64,000 bases of DNA from Streptomyces sp. NBC_00258 (GTDB lineage: Bacteria; Actinomycetota; Actinomycetes; Streptomycetales; Streptomycetaceae), in assembly GCF_036182465.1 (NCBI RefSeq), contig NZ_CP108081.1, forward strand, positions 5,146,001 through 5,210,000. Reading direction: 5' to 3'. A program made the translations under genes and the position numbers. How positions within the stretch are numbered: position 1 is the first letter of the stretch; every line of letters begins with the position of its first letter. The notes beneath the pieces were generated by a model. That model worked only from the letters and a program-made list of their open reading frames with translations. It did not search any database and was not told where the DNA came from. Positions 43,752 through 52,160 of the stretch are shown in pieces.

Positions 43752-43922
43752 AAGTCGGCGATACCCGTACAACCATCCGCCACTCTCGGACGTCTGCGCG
43801 AACATGAAGTGACGTACCCCACACCCTTGTTGGGTGATGTTTAACCTCGTCTTACCGCTGAATTAGAAAGCCACCCCAGTGACGGGTGGGTTTTTTGTGA
43901 GGATTTCCTAGGGGTGGGGTAT
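43752..43922 (+). promoter_or_regulatory. Promoter and leader of the PGRP gene
   Basis: TTGTTG and TCTTAC, 17 bp apart (about 43829-43857), could be the -35 and -10 elements, giving a leader of some 60 nt. The leader contains a terminator hairpin (separate entry) and a Shine-Dalgarno AGGGGTGGGG just before the TTG start. The remainder of 43611-43723 shows no gene. Confidence 0.45.
43871..43896 (+). terminator. Intrinsic terminator hairpin in the 5' leader of the PGRP gene
   Basis: CCACCC-cagtgac-GGGTGG followed by G and six T, on the plus strand, 26 nt before the start codon. No plus-strand gene ends upstream, so it is not a normal 3' terminator. The left arm can alternatively pair with the Shine-Dalgarno GGGGTGG at 43911-43917. 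Confidence 0.7.
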
Positions 43923-46664
43923 TTGAGTCGCCGGACGACCCATGCGTACAAGCCGCTGAGTCTGAAGCGGAGGGCGTGGCTGACGATAGGGGCCGTGGTG
44001 CTGGGCGGGGCGGGCGCCGTGACGTACGCCGTCGCGAACCCGAGCACGGACCCGGCCGTGGACGCCGCGCGCAGCAAGCGGCCCGTGAAGGTGCACGAGC
44101 TCACGATGACGAGCGACGGCTCGGACCGGCGCGAGGTCGAGCGGACGAGCACCGAGCAGTTCTCGCTGCTCGGCGTCACCTGGACCGGCGCGAAGACCGA
44201 GCTGGACGGCACCGCCCAGGTACGCACCCGCGACCTGGCGACGGGCGAGTGGACCGGCTGGCAGAACCTGGATCTGGAGCCGCACCCGGTCGACAAGGCC
44301 GAGCCGGGCGCCAAGGATGCCCGTGGCGCCTCCGATCCGCTGTGGGTCGGCCCGAGCGACGGTGTCGAGGCGCGGGTCGTGGCGGCCGACGGTTCGTCGA
44401 GTTCGCCGCTGCCCAAGGGCCTTGAGGTCAGCCTGGTCGACCCGGGTGTGACCTCGGCCGAGGCGAAGAACAAGGCACTGGGCACGACGACCGGCACCTC
44501 CCTGGAGAACGCCGCCTTCGTCGCCGAGGACCCGACCGACTCCCCGACGCCGACCGACCCGGCCTCGGGCTCCCCGTCGCCGACGGACTCCACCGGCACG
44601 GAGCCCACGACCAGCGCCCCTGCGTCGCCCACCGAGAGCACGTCGGAGAGCCCGTCGGAGTCCGCTTCCCCGACCCCCGACCCGGTGCCGTCCCCGCCGC
44701 CGTCCACCGTGGCGCAGCCGACGATCGTCTCCCGTGCCCAGTGGGGCGCCGACGAGTCGACGGTCAAGGACCCGCCGGAGTACATCGACAAGGTCAGCGC
44801 GGTCTTCGTGCACCACACGGTCGGCACGAACGACTACAGCTGCGCGGAGTCCCCGGCGCTGGTGCGCGGCATCATGGCGTACCACGTGCAGAGCGAGGGG
44901 TGGAACGACCTCGGCTACAACTTCCTGGTCGACAAGTGCGGCCGGATCTTCGAGGGCCGCGGCGGCGGCATCGACCTGCCGGTGCGCGGCGCGCACACGT
45001 ACGGCTTCAACGGCGACTCGGCGGGCGTCGCCGTCCTCGGTGACTTCGAGGGCGCTGCCGCCACCTCCACCACTCCGGCGAAGGCCGCGGGCAGGCCGAG
45101 CCGCGCCGCCCTGGAGTCCGTGGCGCGCGTCGCCGCGTGGAAGCTGGGCCAGTACGGGGGCAACCCGAGCGGCCAGGTCACACTGACCGCCGCCGCCGAC
45201 ACGGGTGTGTGGAAGGCGGGCGAGCAGGCCACGCTGAACACGATCTCCGGCCACCGCGACGGCTTCGCCACGGCGTGCCCCGGCAAGAACCTGTACTCGA
45301 AGCTGAGCGAGATCCGCCGGTACGCCTCCAGCCCCGGCAAGAACGCCGCGATCCCCACGGCCGACTTCAACCGGGACGGCATCAGCGACGCCGTCGCCGC
45401 CACGCCCAAGCAGGGCAGCGGCTGGCTCACGCTCGTGCCGGGCGGTGTCAACGGCCCCGTCTCCGCCTCGAAGGTGAAGCTCAACCAGGGCAGCGCCGGT
45501 GTTCCGGGTGCCGCCGAGTCCGGCGACCAGTGGGGCACGGCCACGGCCTGGGGCGACATCAACGCCGACGGCTACGCGGACCTCGCGATCGGCGCGCCCG
45601 GCGAGGACGACACGACCGGCCACGCGGACCGCGGCGCGGTGACGATCCTGTACGGCCCGAAGTTCGACACCGGTGCCGACACCATGGCGCTGGGCGACGA
45701 CTACGAGCCGGCCGGCGCACGGTTCGGTGCGACGGTCGCGGTCGGCGACTTCAACGCCGACGGCAAGGCCGACGTCTTCACGGCGGCCACCGGCACGGGC
45801 GGCAACTGGGCGGCCCGCTTCAACGACGGCCACGAGGTCGCGGGCGACCTCACCACCGTCTCCGGCGCCCTCTCGTACGCGGATGCCGCGACCGGTGACT
45901 TCAACCGGGACGGCTACGCGGACGTGGCGCTCAACTACCGCGACGCGTCCGGAGTCGGCAAGGTCACCTGGTTCAAGGGCTCGAAGTCACTGGGCCTGTC
46001 GAAGGTTTCGACACTCTCCGTGAAGGGCGGGCGCTCCATCGCCGCGGGCGACGTGAACGGCAACGGCTACGACGACATCGTCATCGGCCAGCCGTACGCC
46101 ACCGAGTCCGGAGCGATCTCCGGCGGCCAGGTCACCATGGTTCCGGGCACGTCGACCGGCTTCACCACGACCGGGATGACGAAGATCACCCAGGACACCG
46201 CGGGGGTCGCGGGCGCCAACGAGTCCGGCGACGCGCTGGGCACGTCGGTCTCCGTGGGCGACTTCAACGCCGACGGTTACGCGGACGTCCTGACCGGCGC
46301 CCCGAACGAGGACATCACCCGCACCACCAACCGCGCCAACGCGGGTGCGGTCTGGCTCTTCAAGGGTGCCTCCTCGGGCCTCACCGGCACCGGTTCGCTG
46401 TCCTACTCCCAGGACACGACGGGCATCCCCGGCTCCACGGAGAAGGACGACAAGCTGGGTTCGTCCGTCTCGCTGACGGACTTCTCCGGCCATGGCCGCG
46501 CCCATCTGCTGATCGGCGCGGAGGGCGAGGACGCGGGCAACGGCACGCTCCTGTACCTCCCGACCACGGCCTCGGGCGTCTCCGTCGCCAAGTCGGCCTA
46601 CTACGGCGTAACCCAACTGACCACGCCAACAGCCGCCCGCCTGGGCCAGTTCCTGACCCCGTAG
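43923..46664 (+). CDS. Secreted N-acetylmuramoyl-L-alanine amidase (PGRP) with FG-GAP repeats
   Basis: 913 residues. The TTG start is preferred because AGGGGTGGGG is well spaced before it; GTG at 43914 is an alternative adding three residues. An N-terminal membrane/signal segment (about 20-40) is followed by a domain of unknown type (about 55-185) and a Ser/Pro/Thr/Glu linker (about 195-265). Residues about 265-450 are a peptidoglycan-recognition amidase_2 domain with zinc ligands in VFVHHTVGTND and ISGHRDGFATACPG, plus GWNDLGYNFLVDKCGRIFEGR. The C-terminal half has about seven FG-GAP/integrin-like repeats, seen by DFNRDGISDAV, DINADGYADLAIGAPGED, DFNADGKADV, DFNRDGYADVAL, DVNGNGYDDIVIG and DFNADGYADVLTGAPNED, a Ca-binding beta-propeller. 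It should cleave or bind wall peptidoglycan outside the cell. Confidence 0.9.
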   Translation: MSRRTTHAYKPLSLKRRAWLTIGAVVLGGAGAVTYAVANPSTDPAVDAARSKRPVKVHELTMTSDGSDRREVERTSTEQFSLLGVTWTGAKTELDGTAQVRTRDLATGEWTGWQNLDLEPHPVDKAEPGAKDARGASDPLWVGPSDGVEARVVAADGSSSSPLPKGLEVSLVDPGVTSAEAKNKALGTTTGTSLENAAFVAEDPTDSPTPTDPASGSPSPTDSTGTEPTTSAPASPTESTSESPSESASPTPDPVPSPPPSTVAQPTIVSRAQWGADESTVKDPPEYIDKVSAVFVHHTVGTNDYSCAESPALVRGIMAYHVQSEGWNDLGYNFLVDKCGRIFEGRGGGIDLPVRGAHTYGFNGDSAGVAVLGDFEGAAATSTTPAKAAGRPSRAALESVARVAAWKLGQYGGNPSGQVTLTAAADTGVWKAGEQATLNTISGHRDGFATACPGKNLYSKLSEIRRYASSPGKNAAIPTADFNRDGISDAVAATPKQGSGWLTLVPGGVNGPVSASKVKLNQGSAGVPGAAESGDQWGTATAWGDINADGYADLAIGAPGEDDTTGHADRGAVTILYGPKFDTGADTMALGDDYEPAGARFGATVAVGDFNADGKADVFTAATGTGGNWAARFNDGHEVAGDLTTVSGALSYADAATGDFNRDGYADVALNYRDASGVGKVTWFKGSKSLGLSKVSTLSVKGGRSIAAGDVNGNGYDDIVIGQPYATESGAISGGQVTMVPGTSTGFTTTGMTKITQDTAGVAGANESGDALGTSVSVGDFNADGYADVLTGAPNEDITRTTNRANAGAVWLFKGASSGLTGTGSLSYSQDTTGIPGSTEKDDKLGSSVSLTDFSGHGRAHLLIGAEGEDAGNGTLLYLPTTASGVSVAKSAYYGVTQLTTPTAARLGQFLTP

Positions 46665-46972
46665 CCCCATCAACCGAGAGCCGGGGCCCACGTGTGTGGG
46701 TCCCGGCTTTTTTCGCCCCCGCCGCCCCTACCCATTCCCGTCACTACTCGGGGGCCAGCCCCCGAACCCCCGCTCCTCAAACGCCGGAGGGGCTAATTAC
46801 TAGCCCGTCCGGCGTTTGAGGACGAGGCCGTTCAGGCCGATCCCCACCCACCCACGGTCAACCCACCCAGCCCGTCCGGCGTTTGAGTACGAGCGCGGCA
46901 GCGCGATGCGGGGGTCCGGGGGCGGCAGCCCCCAGGGACGGGACGGGTAGGGGCGGCGGGGGCGAGAAACTC
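46665..46972. repeat. Gene-free interval with Streptomyces GTCCGGCGTTTGAG repeats
   Basis: After the terminator, AGCCCGTCCGGCGTTTGAG occurs directly at 46802-46820 and 46869-46887; CTCAAACGCCGGA, its reverse complement, is at 46776-46788. The inverted pair makes a long hairpin around GGCTAATTACTAGCC. These are well-known dispersed intergenic repeats of Streptomyces. A GGGGGC / GCCCCC hairpin at about 46918-46937 lies close to the end of the convergent gene. Confidence 0.7.
46679..46713 (+). terminator. Terminator of the PGRP gene
   Basis: A 13-bp stem with one mismatch (AGCCGGGGCCCAC ... GTGGGTCCCGGCT) followed by T6, 15 bp after the stop. Confidence 0.92.
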
Positions 46973-47563
46973 TCAGACCCGCCCACGCGCCCGGCGCGAG
47001 ACGACCGCGCGGAGCACGCGGCGGCCCTCCGTCGACAGGTCGAGCGCCTGACGCAGCCCGGCAGGACCATGGGCGGACAGCAACTCCAGGATGGCGACTT
47101 GGCGCCGCAGTTCGGCCGCGACGAGGGGCGACATGTCCTGCGTACGCCCCTCCCGCCGAGCCGTCACCGAGGACGCACCGTCGCTCGCGGCATCGAGGAG
47201 CCGGTGGATCTGAAGCGCCGCGACGGAACAGGCGTCCGCCCACTCACGAAGGTCCCCGGGATCGCGGTCCACCGGAACGGCACCGAGCATCCGGTGCGCG
47301 AGCACAACGGCCTCGCCCTCGGCGAACACCCCACCGCCCGGGACACCGGCACCGACACCGGGCATGTCGAGCTTGGCGCGCGCCTGCTCGACCCGCTCTC
47401 CCCAGTCCTCGCCCCACCCCTCGCTCTCGGCAAGGCTCGCCCACAACGGCCGCAGAATCTCGTCGTCACCGCCCAACAGCGGCACGCACCGGTCGAGACA
47501 CGCCAGACCGCTCGCCGCAAGACCACGCTCGTCGGCCTGAGCGATCAGTTCCACCAGGCTCAT
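46973..47563 (-). CDS. Conserved hypothetical protein, mostly helical
   Basis: 196 residues with GAGGGAGG at good distance before the ATG. The sequence begins MSLVELIAQADERGLAASGLACLDRCVPLL, continues with LRPLWASLAESEGWG and a helical middle (GDLREWADACSVAALQIHRLLDAAS), and ends with a basic RRVLRAVVSRRARGRV. There is no signal peptide, membrane segment or catalytic motif that I recognise. It is of the actinobacteria-restricted type and lies 99 bp after another small unknown gene in the same direction, possibly an operon. Confidence 0.72.
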   Translation of the reverse strand: MSLVELIAQADERGLAASGLACLDRCVPLLGGDDEILRPLWASLAESEGWGEDWGERVEQARAKLDMPGVGAGVPGGGVFAEGEAVVLAHRMLGAVPVDRDPGDLREWADACSVAALQIHRLLDAASDGASSVTARREGRTQDMSPLVAAELRRQVAILELLSAHGPAGLRQALDLSTEGRRVLRAVVSRRARGRV

Positions 47564-47662
47564 CACGCCTCCCTCGGTGGGGCCGCCTCTGGTAACGGAG
47601 CCCGCACTTCCCCTTACTGCGTGCACTGTGGCCGGAACGTCACACTGCGAGTTGGCCGAAAT

Positions 47663-48181
47663 CTACATGGGGACGACGCCCAGCCGGTCCAGAAATCGGA
47701 AGAAAAGCATCTCGGCCGACGGGTCGGCGTCGGCGGTGAGCACGTCGAGGAGGGGTTCCTCGGGCACGGGACGCCCGGACTCGGCGGCCCAGGCGACGGC
47801 CCGTCCGACGGCGTCGTGCGGTTCGAGGAAGAAGTCGTCGACGGCCAGCCCGTCCTCGTTGCCGCCGAGATACCCGGCCATCGCGTCCCTGTCCAGGCAG
47901 GTCGTCCAGGCACCGCTCTCGGGCGCGGCCGCCTCGACGACCACGCACTCACTGTCCATCACGTACCCAAAGAGCGCGGGCGCGCCCGTCTCCCCGGCCA
48001 GGTCGTTCATGTTGCCGACGTCACCCTTGGAGGGGTCGTCGGGAGCGTTCGGGTACTCCCACACCTGCCAGCCGTCGTCCGCCGTCTGGTGCAGTGTCAA
48101 GCCCGTCGCGCCCGACAGCGCCTCCAGTTCCGCGAGCGGCTGCTCGCTCCTGCCTACGACGAAATATCCCCAGTAGCCCAT
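47663..48181 (-). CDS. Conserved hypothetical protein
   Basis: 172 residues with GGGGGAG before the ATG. It begins MGYWGYFVVGRSEQPLAELEALSG and contains DDGWQVWEYPNAPDD, LFGYVMDSECVVVEAAAP and a C-terminal MLFFRFLDRLGVVPM. The strand/helix alternation suggests a small alpha/beta cytoplasmic protein; acidic overall. No family is certain. It shares direction with the neighbour at 46973-47563. Confidence 0.72.
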   Translation of the reverse strand: MGYWGYFVVGRSEQPLAELEALSGATGLTLHQTADDGWQVWEYPNAPDDPSKGDVGNMNDLAGETGAPALFGYVMDSECVVVEAAAPESGAWTTCLDRDAMAGYLGGNEDGLAVDDFFLEPHDAVGRAVAWAAESGRPVPEEPLLDVLTADADPSAEMLFFRFLDRLGVVPM

Positions 48182-48377
48182 CCCGCTCCCCCGGTGTATC
48201 GGTTCGGCCAGCGTGAATACACCACACACGCACGGCAGTTCGCCACCGAAACGGGCAAGCCGCCGCAACTGCGCCACACCGGTGCGTGATCCAGGCCAGG
48301 CCTTTTCGTCCTGCATACCGCCACCTGGGTGTTGACGTCCACGCGACACGGCCGTCTCGTACGACTCACCCGTATCG

Positions 48378-50021
48378 TCAGCCCAGCTTCCCGGCGAGCC
48401 CCTTGAAGTCGGCCCACGACAACGCAGGCTTCCGCGGATCCCACAGCTTCTGTGTCAGCGCCCGCAGCGGCATCCGGATCCCCGCCGCCACCTGGTCCTG
48501 CGTCTGCGAGCCGGAGAGGTCGCACCAGACGGCGAAGTAGCCGCCGAGGATCTGGTCGTCGTACTCCCGCGGCACCGGCGTCGTCCCGCGCACGACGAGC
48601 GGGGTCCACTGCTCGTAGATGCGCTGCCCGGTCGGGTAGACGAAGGCGTTGGGCTGCCCGAGCACGTAGTACAGGTACTCGTCGTTGTAGTTGATGACCT
48701 CGCGCCCGGCCCGCAGATACTCGGCCGGCTGCCGCGCGCCGATCTCCTTGCCCGTCCAGTACGCGACCTGGATGTCGTCGTCGGCCTGCACGGCGCCCCC
48801 GGGGAAGAACCCGTCGTTCCAGGCCCGCGGGGTCCGGTCGTGCCCGCGCACCACCTTGGCCCGGTCGTTGAGCCACCCGGTCGCGAGGTCCGCGATCCCG
48901 GCGCCCGAGCCGTACTTGTCCTTCGCTGCGGCGGCCAGCTGCGGATACGAGGCCGCCGGGTTGGACACCGTCAGCGCCCGGTACTCGTCGGCGCCGAGAT
49001 GCCAGTAGCGCCCGGGGAAGAGGCCCGCGTACTCGTTCAGCAGGTCGTCCACGATCTTCGCGGACGCGGGCTTGGAGATGTCGAGCGAGCCCCGCGAGAC
49101 GACGCCCTGCGCGTTGCGGAGCTGGAGGTCCGGGTGAGCGTCGAGCACCGCGCCCAGGTGGCCGGGCGAGTCGATCTCCGGCACGACGGTGATGTGCCGG
49201 CTCGCCGCGAGGTCGAGGATGCGCCGCACCTCCGCCTTCGACAGATGCTGCTTCGACACGACCTCGGGATGCGAGTCGGAGGCGATCCGGAAGCCCTGGT
49301 CGTCGGAGAAGTGCAGCCCGAGCTGGTTGTACTTCAGGTCCCCCAGCTCACGGATCCGGTCCTCGATCCATCCGGCCGTGAAGTGCTTGCGCGCGATGTC
49401 CAGCATGAACCCGCGCTGCGGCTTGGCCGGCGAGTCCCGTACGACTCCCTCGGGTGCCGTGCCGCCCGCGCGCACCTCCTGCTTGAGCGTGCGCGTCCCG
49501 TAGAAGACGCCCGCCTCGGCCGTCCCGCTGATCCGCACCCGCCCGTCCTTCACGGTCAGCGTGTACGACTCGGCGTTCGCGTCCTCGTCGGTGAGGCCCA
49601 GCTCCACGTCGCCGGCCCGCGCTCCGCCGGAGCCCGCGTAGGCCAGGCCCAGTTCCCCGGCGAGCAGCCGCCCCTCGTCCGCGAGCGCGTCGTCGCCCAC
49701 GACGACCCGCCCGCCCTTCCCGGGACGCCAGCCGGGCCCGCGCGCCGGGGTGTGCTCCCTCACGGCCGGAATGGTCCGAGGAGTCTTCGACAGCGGATAC
49801 GTCCGACTGGGTGACGGAGTGGGCGAATGGGACGGTGTCGGCGCCAGGGCGGTTCTCCCGCCGGAGGGCCGCTGGGACGAGGGAGCGCCGGAGTCACCGC
49901 TCGGCCAGAGCCCGACGGTCAGCGCGGCACCCGCCGCGACCGCCACACCCGCACCGACCAGCAGAGTCCTCCTGCCGCCCGGCACGGACCGCGAAGCCCT
50001 GCGCCCACGCCCGTTCACCAC
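48378..50021 (-). CDS. Beta-N-acetylhexosaminidase (GH20), exported
   Basis: 547 residues from a GTG behind AGGAGGGTGAG. An N-terminal hydrophobic segment (about 19-40, LLVGAGVAVAAGAALTVGL) after an Arg-rich stretch suggests Tat or Sec export. A Ser/Pro/Thr linker is followed by the GH20b domain (about 95-200) and the catalytic barrel (about 205-540). Landmarks are RGFMLDIARKHFTAGWIEDRIRELGDLKYNQLGLHFSDDQGFR, VVPEIDSPGH and the catalytic Asp345-Glu346 in HLGADEYR; NDGFFPGG and the C-terminal Trp pocket follow. It removes terminal GlcNAc or GalNAc from chitin or wall fragments. S. coelicolor has a homologue in this position. DasR-type binding sites were not seen upstream. Confidence 0.92.
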   Translation of the reverse strand: MVNGRGRRASRSVPGGRRTLLVGAGVAVAAGAALTVGLWPSGDSGAPSSQRPSGGRTALAPTPSHSPTPSPSRTYPLSKTPRTIPAVREHTPARGPGWRPGKGGRVVVGDDALADEGRLLAGELGLAYAGSGGARAGDVELGLTDEDANAESYTLTVKDGRVRISGTAEAGVFYGTRTLKQEVRAGGTAPEGVVRDSPAKPQRGFMLDIARKHFTAGWIEDRIRELGDLKYNQLGLHFSDDQGFRIASDSHPEVVSKQHLSKAEVRRILDLAASRHITVVPEIDSPGHLGAVLDAHPDLQLRNAQGVVSRGSLDISKPASAKIVDDLLNEYAGLFPGRYWHLGADEYRALTVSNPAASYPQLAAAAKDKYGSGAGIADLATGWLNDRAKVVRGHDRTPRAWNDGFFPGGAVQADDDIQVAYWTGKEIGARQPAEYLRAGREVINYNDEYLYYVLGQPNAFVYPTGQRIYEQWTPLVVRGTTPVPREYDDQILGGYFAVWCDLSGSQTQDQVAAGIRMPLRALTQKLWDPRKPALSWADFKGLAGKLG

Positions 50022-50181
50022 AGACCACTCACCCTCCTGCGATCACTCCCGTACCTGTACCTTCACTGTGAACCTAGGCCCCGTCACCCGGGGCCGCCGT
50101 CCACCGCCCGTTCTTAAACTCTCTCTTACGGGTGATATTCGGGCATCCGTCGGACAGGTCGCGTCACACCTCGATAGCGTG

Positions 50182-50895
50182 ATGACACATCTCTCACTTG
50201 ACCCCCTGCCGAACCACGCGTGGCGCACATCCGAGCGTCACCGAACCGCCGAGGAACCCACGCTGCCCGCGCACCGTCCTTCCCGCCTCCCCGGCCAGGC
50301 CGTCGCCATTCCGGAACCCTCCGAACCGACCGACCCGTCGGGGCCCTCGGAGCCTTCGGGGCCTTCGGAACTGCCGGGGCAGACCCGCTCGGCGCCGGAT
50401 CCCGCCGGACCCCGTCCCACCGGCCTGGACGGGTTCAACGCCATGCCCGCCGACGAGGCCGAGCGCGCCCTCCTCGTCTGCTGCGGCAGCCACCACTGGG
50501 CCCGCCGTGTCGCCGCCCACCGCCCGTACCCCGACCTGGACGCCCTGCTGGCCGCGGCCGACGAGGCGGCGTACGACCTGACACCCGGCGATCTCGCCGA
50601 GGCCCTGGCCTGCGAATCCCTCACGCTCCTGCCGGAAGGCGCGTACTCCGCGGCCCACACCGCCCTGAGCGCCGCCCACGCCGCCTACGAGAGCCGTTTC
50701 GGCCACGTCTTCGTCATCTGCCTCGACGACACGACCCCCGAGGAGTCCCTCGACCAGGTCCTGGCCGGAATCCGATCACGATTGACAAACGATCCCGACG
50801 AGGAACGAATCCAGACGGCAGAAGAACTACGCCGCCTGGCAAGAGGCCGCCTCACGAGGTCCTTCAGACCCGCGGGAAACTGCGCCGTCTCCTAG
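50182..50895 (+). CDS. OHCU decarboxylase-like protein, probably catalytically degenerate
   Basis: 237 residues from ATG. After a 75-residue Pro/Ser-rich N-terminus comes the fold of 2-oxo-4-hydroxy-4-carboxy-5-ureidoimidazoline decarboxylase: LDGFNAMPADEAERALLVCCGSHHWARRVAAHRPYPDLDALLAAADEAAYDL and HAAYESRFGHVFVICLDDTTPEESLDQVL. The active-site His-Pro block (HPRIG-like) and the S-x-x-E-Q helix of the true enzymes are replaced (EALACESLTLLPEGAYSAAHTALS). It may therefore have another function. There are no uric-acid pathway genes nearby. A GTG directly before the ATG is an alternative start. Confidence 0.72.
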   Translation: MTHLSLDPLPNHAWRTSERHRTAEEPTLPAHRPSRLPGQAVAIPEPSEPTDPSGPSEPSGPSELPGQTRSAPDPAGPRPTGLDGFNAMPADEAERALLVCCGSHHWARRVAAHRPYPDLDALLAAADEAAYDLTPGDLAEALACESLTLLPEGAYSAAHTALSAAHAAYESRFGHVFVICLDDTTPEESLDQVLAGIRSRLTNDPDEERIQTAEELRRLARGRLTRSFRPAGNCAVS

Positions 50896-51269
50896 GCCCG
50901 GGCACCGCCACAACCCCTTAGGGGCGCGGGGACTGCGCAGTCTCTGGGGCAGGAGAACGGCGCAGTCCTTTTTGGGGGCGCGGGGAACGGCGCAGTCTTC
51001 AGGGGCGCGGGGAACGGCGCGACAAGCCAAAACGCACCCGCACCCGGCAAACCGCACAAACCCCCACCCCCGTAGCCGCCCCCGCACCACCTACGGAGTA
51101 GCCCGTCCGTGTCCCATATGACTGCCGGTTCGATCACATCGGTAGGCCCGCCGTAATCGTTCCGACAACACGTCGCTACGATGGCCAGGGCCGGTGGACC
51201 GTACCCGGCCGGGCCCGTCCGACACAGAAGCCGGCGCGGCCCCAATCCCCGCTCCCGGAGGGTTCTTCC
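50896..51269. repeat. Gene-free interval with a GGGGCGCGGGGAACGGCGC repeat array and the sdh promoter
   Basis: Copies of the repeat start at 50920, 50945 (degenerate), 50974 and 51001, each 21-22 bp and separated by 4-7 bp. The remainder (about 51030-51269) should hold the sdhCDAB promoter; ATCGGTAGGCCC and GTCGCTACGATGG are comparatively A/T-rich, but no -35/-10 pair is convincing. The Shine-Dalgarno of sdhC (GGAGGG) lies at the end. Confidence 0.55.
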
Positions 51270-51650
51270 GTGCCGGCTGGAACGCTGTACCGCGGCCGGG
51301 AAGGAATGTGGTCATGGGTGGCTCATCGAGTCACCGGCGTCCTCATCTTCTTCTTCCTGTTCGTACACGTGCTGGACACCGCTCTTGTCCGTGTCTCCCC
51401 CGAGGACTACGACAAGGTCGTAGCCACCTACAAGACGCCCATCGTCGCGCTGCTGGAGTACGGCCTCGTCGCCGCCATCCTCTTCCACGCGCTCAACGGC
51501 CTGCGTGTGATCGCCGTCGACTTCTGGTCGAAGGGCCCGCGCTACCAGAAGCAGATGCTCTGGACCGTGGTCGGCATCTGGGTCGTGCTGATGGTCGGGG
51601 CTCTGTACCCCGTACTCGGCCACGCCGCTCGTGAAGTCTTCGGGAGCTGA
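51270..51650 (+). CDS. sdhC: Succinate dehydrogenase cytochrome b556 subunit
   Basis: 126 residues, GTG start behind GGAGGG. Three membrane helices: GMWSWVAHRVTGVLIFFFLFVHVLDTAL, with the haem-ligand candidate His in FVHVLDTA; ALLEYGLVAAILFHALNGLRVIAVDFW; and LWTVVGIWVVLMVGALYPVLGH. The conserved HRVTG and HALNGLR motifs of the cytochrome b subunit are intact. It anchors the complex and passes electrons to menaquinone. It is the first gene of sdhCDAB (8 bp to sdhD). Confidence 0.93.
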   Translation: MPAGTLYRGREGMWSWVAHRVTGVLIFFFLFVHVLDTALVRVSPEDYDKVVATYKTPIVALLEYGLVAAILFHALNGLRVIAVDFWSKGPRYQKQMLWTVVGIWVVLMVGALYPVLGHAAREVFGS

Positions 51651-51658
51651 CGCCAACA

Positions 51659-52141
51659 ATGTCCACCACTGAGAAGACCGCCGCCGGCATCGGCCCCGTC
51701 GAGGGCGCGTCCCTCTACAGCGTCGACAACCCGGCGCCCCTGATCGAGGCCCCGCGCAAGCGGACGAAGAAGACCCCGAAGTCCACCCGTGGCAACTTCG
51801 AGATGGCCGCATGGCTCTTCATGCGTCTGTCCGGCATCGTCCTCGTCGTCCTCGTCATCGGCCACCTGCTGATCCAGCTCGTCCTCGACGGCGGCGTATC
51901 CAAGATCGGCTTCGCCTTCGTGGCGGGCCGCTGGGCGTCCCCGTTCTGGCAGACGTGGGACCTGCTGATGCTGTGGCTGGCGATGCTGCACGGCACCAAC
52001 GGCCTGCGCACGGTCATCAACGACTACGCGGAGCGCGCGAACACCCGGCTGTGGCTCAAGGGCCTGCTCTACACGGCCACGGTGTTCACCATCCTGCTGG
52101 GCACGCTGGTGATCTTCACCTTCGACCCGAACATCCGCTAG
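51659..52141 (+). CDS. sdhD: Succinate dehydrogenase membrane anchor subunit
   Basis: 160 residues. A 50-residue soluble N-terminus (basic, with RKRTKKTPKSTRGN) is followed by three helices: MAAWLFMRLSGIVLVVLVIGHLLIQLVLDG, WDLLMLWLAMLHGTNGLRTVINDYA and GLLYTATVFTILLGTLVIFTF. HLLIQ and HGTNGLR carry the His residues expected at the haem and quinone sites. GGGAGC lies upstream of the ATG. It forms the membrane pair with SdhC. Confidence 0.92.
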   Translation: MSTTEKTAAGIGPVEGASLYSVDNPAPLIEAPRKRTKKTPKSTRGNFEMAAWLFMRLSGIVLVVLVIGHLLIQLVLDGGVSKIGFAFVAGRWASPFWQTWDLLMLWLAMLHGTNGLRTVINDYAERANTRLWLKGLLYTATVFTILLGTLVIFTFDPNIR

Positions 52142-52160
52142 ATCCGGGGCTACGAGACTC

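Noticed and set aside
43800..43922. A cyclic di-AMP (ydaO-type) riboswitch before the cell-wall amidase gene
   Set aside because: Such riboswitches occur before Streptomyces wall-hydrolase genes, but the conserved ydaO core elements are not seen and the leader is too short.
46776..46893. A CRISPR array suggested by repeated GTCCGGCGTTTGAG words
   Set aside because: Only two direct copies and one inverted copy, with unequal spacing; this is a known dispersed Streptomyces intergenic repeat and no cas gene is present.
48182..50181. A DasR site controlling the GH20 gene
   Set aside because: No sequence resembling the 16-bp DasR palindrome (ACTGGTCTAGACCACT-like) was found between 50022 and 50181.
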